Shown here piece after piece: positions 16,441-18,624 of a stretch of DNA of 18,624 bases (the stretch's first letter is position 1; every line of letters starts with the position of its first letter). The notes below the pieces were generated by a model. That model ran no database searches and had not been told where the DNA came from. It saw only the letters and a program-made list of their open reading frames with translations. The DNA lies in contig JAYVIQ010000120.1 of the NCBI GenBank assembly GCA_043770215.1, positions 1 through 18,624 on the forward strand, written 5' to 3'. The stretch comes from JAYVIQ01 sp043770215 (GTDB lineage Bacteria > Bacteroidota > Bacteroidia > Cytophagales > JAAEPT01). The translations under genes were made by a program, and so were the position numbers.

Positions 16441-18624
16441 ATGCAAATCATATTACAAATAGTCCATATTATTCAAATTTTTTTATTTAAAAAATCAAGA
16501 AGCCTAAGTCGTTTATTTACTTTGGCACCCCCCTTCGGGTCGGGCTATGAGCTCCCGCTTTTTTTGCCAAAAGAGGCAAAAAAGAGCTTCGCTACTATCC
16601 CTTTTGCACTTAAAACAGCTTTATTTTCTAAAAGTAAAAGTATATTTTTATACCTAGCTTTTTTAATTTCTTTTGCTTCTTTTTCACAACAGCAGTATCC
16701 TGTAAAAGTAGTTGCGGTTACTAATCTAAAGTCAAACCTATTGTCTGATTATAAAAAGCAATCAAACTTTAGAGTAGTAGTAAACCAAACAGATCCTAGA
16801 GCAAGCGTTCTAAATACCCTACTTACAGTCACTGTAAAAGCAGGAACCAAAACGTACAGCAACCTGACTCCCTTGCCCATTACTTTATTGCCAAGCCAGT
16901 CTTACGAGCTATCAGACCAAGAGCTAGCAAAAGTGATTGACGGATTTGTTGCCAAGGACCTTACTTTAGACGAAGGTATAGCAGAATGGACCTTTGAAGT
17001 AAAAGAGTTAAACACCAATTTAGCCCTTTCCAACACAAAGTTAGATGTGTACCAGCTACTTGTTTTGCTAAACGAGGCACCCTTGTTGGCTTTGCCCCAA
17101 AACAACGCCTTACTAGATATTTCTACAGCAGGTCAGAGCATACAATTTAGCTGGACACCCAGAAATATTTCACTATCTTCAGATATAAAAATCAAGTACA
17201 AATTTATACTACAAGAATATACAGACCCTAGCCAAGACCCCAATGCAGTACTTCTTGCAGGCGGTATAAACCAAGTGATTTCTCCAAGTTTTTCGGGTTT
17301 AGAAACTAACACATACAGCTACACTGCGACAGATTTTCCATTAGTCATAGGCAAAACCTATTTATGGGCAGTACAAGCGTACGAAGAAACTCCCACAGGA
17401 AATTCTACCCTACGGTTCAAAAACAATGGCAGAAGCCTTGCGCAAATAATCCGCATAAAAGAACCCTGCCAAGCACCTAGTATGCTTGCGCCAAAAATAG
17501 AAACAGACCCAGCTACCAAACAGCAATTAATAGCCTTAGAATGGACACCCATACTAGGCAACGCCTACACAGATTTTGAAATAAAGTATAGACCACAAGG
17601 CAGCATAAGCCCTTGGGCAAGCACACAAACAGGAAGTGGAAGTGTAACAAAAATTACACTTTCGCAGCCAGACATAGAGCCAAACATAGTGTACGAGTAC
17701 TCCCTAGCACCCAAATGTGGCGGATGGCAAGACTTTGGTTTTGGAGGAGAATTTATCCTAGAAGCAACCAAGTGTGTGGCCCCAAGTCCCATATTGGTAG
17801 ACCAAACCACAGACAAAGACAAGATAGTACTTACATGGGAAACTCCAGAAGGACAACTAAGCTCAAGCTATAGAATAAAGTATGGACTAAACCAAACAGC
17901 ACAAACTGCAGAAACCATAACACAAAACACCTATTTGCTACCCAAAATAACATCAGGATATTACATGGTACAAGTAGATGCCCTATGCCAGCAAGACGTA
18001 GAAGCCATAGGCAAGAACCAAAAAGTAACTTTTGATGAAACTCAGTTTGCAGGAGACTGCCCTACACCTAGACCCTTTGTATTTACAGCCAGTCCATCTA
18101 TAACAAACCCTACAGAAACACTTGTGCAGTGGACCAAAAACGAATTGCACAAAAGCTACACACTTACCTATTGGGATACTAGTACCCCAGCAAACAAAAT
18201 TACCTTAAAAGGCCTTACAAACAACAGCAGTTTACTGCCAAACATAAAACCAGAAACCCTTTATAGACATCAGTTAGATGCTTTTTGTACACTTACCAAA
18301 CTAGTAAAACTACCAGAAGGCGGTTTTAGACTAGACAGCAAAGGAAATTCCATAAATCCAGACCCAGGCACAGCCAACTGTTTCCCACCCACAGGATTAG
18401 GAGCAAAGATAAAAAAAGACGACGAAGTAAAATTTGATTGGAACAAAGTAAAAGAGGCAACAGACTACCAGTTGTATTATTACACAGATCCATTGGCAGA
18501 AAATAATGAACAGAAACTGTTTAAAACCAATGGCACAGAAGCAAATATAGACAAACTACTGCCTGCCATTTATTATTTCAAAGTAAGGGCACGTTGCGGA
18601 GCAGACTTTAGTTTGTACTCAGCA
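16441..18624 (+). CDS. Exported TANFOR-like / fibronectin type III repeat protein (3' partial; start uncertain)
   Basis: The frame runs unbroken from ATG 16441 to the right edge (728 codons, no stop seen). Residues 83-238 (QQQYPVKVV, LSDY, then NEAPLLALP and IQFSWTPR at W238) match the N-terminal region of Bacteroidota TANFOR-type proteins. At least four fibronectin type III modules follow, each opening with Cys: CQAP (343), CVAP (445), CPTP (540) and CFPP (647). Each has a second Cys near its last strand (APKCGG, DALCQQ, DAFCTL, RARCGA), suggesting one disulfide per module. A good signal peptide lies at about residues 56-82 (KSKSIFLYLAFLISFASFS, then QQQ) and not at the N-terminus. The 54 preceding residues are AT-rich sequence plus a translated palindromic repeat. 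ATG 16441 is the only ATG; TTG 16564 is the nearest alternative and would give a 41-residue leader. The gene lies six bases after the barrel gene. The product is probably extracellular or outer-membrane associated. Confidence 0.85.
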   Translation, partial: MQIILQIVHIIQIFLFKKSRSLSRLFTLAPPFGSGYELPLFLPKEAKKSFATIPFALKTALFSKSKSIFLYLAFLISFASFSQQQYPVKVVAVTNLKSNLLSDYKKQSNFRVVVNQTDPRASVLNTLLTVTVKAGTKTYSNLTPLPITLLPSQSYELSDQELAKVIDGFVAKDLTLDEGIAEWTFEVKELNTNLALSNTKLDVYQLLVLLNEAPLLALPQNNALLDISTAGQSIQFSWTPRNISLSSDIKIKYKFILQEYTDPSQDPNAVLLAGGINQVISPSFSGLETNTYSYTATDFPLVIGKTYLWAVQAYEETPTGNSTLRFKNNGRSLAQIIRIKEPCQAPSMLAPKIETDPATKQQLIALEWTPILGNAYTDFEIKYRPQGSISPWASTQTGSGSVTKITLSQPDIEPNIVYEYSLAPKCGGWQDFGFGGEFILEATKCVAPSPILVDQTTDKDKIVLTWETPEGQLSSSYRIKYGLNQTAQTAETITQNTYLLPKITSGYYMVQVDALCQQDVEAIGKNQKVTFDETQFAGDCPTPRPFVFTASPSITNPTETLVQWTKNELHKSYTLTYWDTSTPANKITLKGLTNNSSLLPNIKPETLYRHQLDAFCTLTKLVKLPEGGFRLDSKGNSINPDPGTANCFPPTGLGAKIKKDDEVKFDWNKVKEATDYQLYYYTDPLAENNEQKLFKTNGTEANIDKLLPAIYYFKVRARCGADFSLYSA
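16477..16495 (+). other. Small AT-only stem-loop in the 5' part of gene 3
   Basis: ATTTTTT pairs with AAAAAAT over seven bases around a five-base loop. It is all A/T and therefore weak; with no GC stem it is not a credible terminator. It lies within the AT-rich 16435-16520 segment that separates the barrel gene from the palindromic repeat. Confidence 0.3.
16521..16601 (+). repeat. GC-rich imperfect palindrome, probable dispersed Bacteroidota repeat
   Basis: A GC-rich head (16524-16558, 26 of 35 bases G or C, against about one third nearby) contains CCCCCCTTCGGGTCGGGC. An imperfect hairpin then spans 16542-16601. Its outer arms, GGGCTATGAGC (16542-16552) and GCTACTATCCC (16591-16601), pair at 8 of 11 positions. 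Its inner arms, at 16557-16568 and 16575-16587, form about 12 pairs with one wobble and one bulged A around the loop AAAAGA. The CCCTTCGGGTCGGGC...CTATCCC layout resembles a repeat seen between genes in many Bacteroidota genomes (from memory). No transposase is present. It is translated as part of gene 3 if ATG 16441 is used. Confidence 0.65.

Noticed and set aside
16557..16587. Intrinsic terminator between genes 2 and 3
   Set aside because: The hairpin is strong enough, but no T-run follows the stem on either strand; the T-run is inside the stem. The open frame also continues through it.
16435..16690. Promoter for the third gene
   Set aside because: I looked for the Bacteroidota pattern TTTG plus TAnnTTTG. 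TACTTTG at 16518-16524 has one base too few in the spacer, and no other candidate pair has correct spacing.
17565..17873. Short frames on both strands inside the third gene (85 and 86 codons)
   Set aside because: They overlap the first and second fibronectin modules, whose frame has clear conserved Trp, Tyr and Cys positions.
1..18624. CRISPR array, tRNA/rRNA genes, insertion sequence or transposase
   Set aside because: No regularly spaced direct repeats, RNA gene landmarks or transposase-like frames were seen. The repetition in the giant gene exists at protein level only.

Overview
The window (about one third GC) carries three genes, all on the + strand and packed with almost no intergenic DNA. 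Three things point to a member of the Bacteroidota that uses the type IX secretion system (T9SS). The first gene ends in a type A T9SS sorting domain, the Ig-like, PKD and fibronectin modules are of the kind common in that phylum, and no Shine-Dalgarno sequences are visible. A finer placement cannot be made from the sequence alone.

Bases 1-14695 are the 3' part of one giant gene, open at the left edge of the window, with at least 4,897 codons visible. In order it encodes: the end of a beta-helix with a choice-of-anchor Q-like closing motif (to about 376); a long stalk of about 19 Ig-like modules that includes two canonical PKD domains (about 377-5152); six diverged modules, each a beta-helix followed by an Ig-like cap (5153-13909); and a C-terminal tail ending in a T9SS type A sorting domain (about 14447-14692). 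It reads as a secreted surface protein, probably an adhesin or matrix protein.

Bases 14695-16434 encode a 579-residue outer-membrane beta-barrel protein. Its GTG start shares one base with the giant gene's TAG stop. Six bases after its stop, a frame opens at ATG 16441 and stays open to the right edge (728 codons). It encodes an exported protein with a TANFOR-like N-terminal region followed by at least four fibronectin type III modules.

The 1-nt overlap, the 6-nt gap and the absence of any visible promoter or terminator suggest one operon. A plausible but unproven reading is a surface system: a giant T9SS-exported adhesin, an outer-membrane barrel partner and a second large extracellular repeat protein. 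The oddest feature is a GC-rich imperfect palindrome (about 16521-16601) that looks like a dispersed Bacteroidota repeat. It lies inside the open frame of the third gene, immediately before its signal peptide, so the true start of that gene is uncertain.
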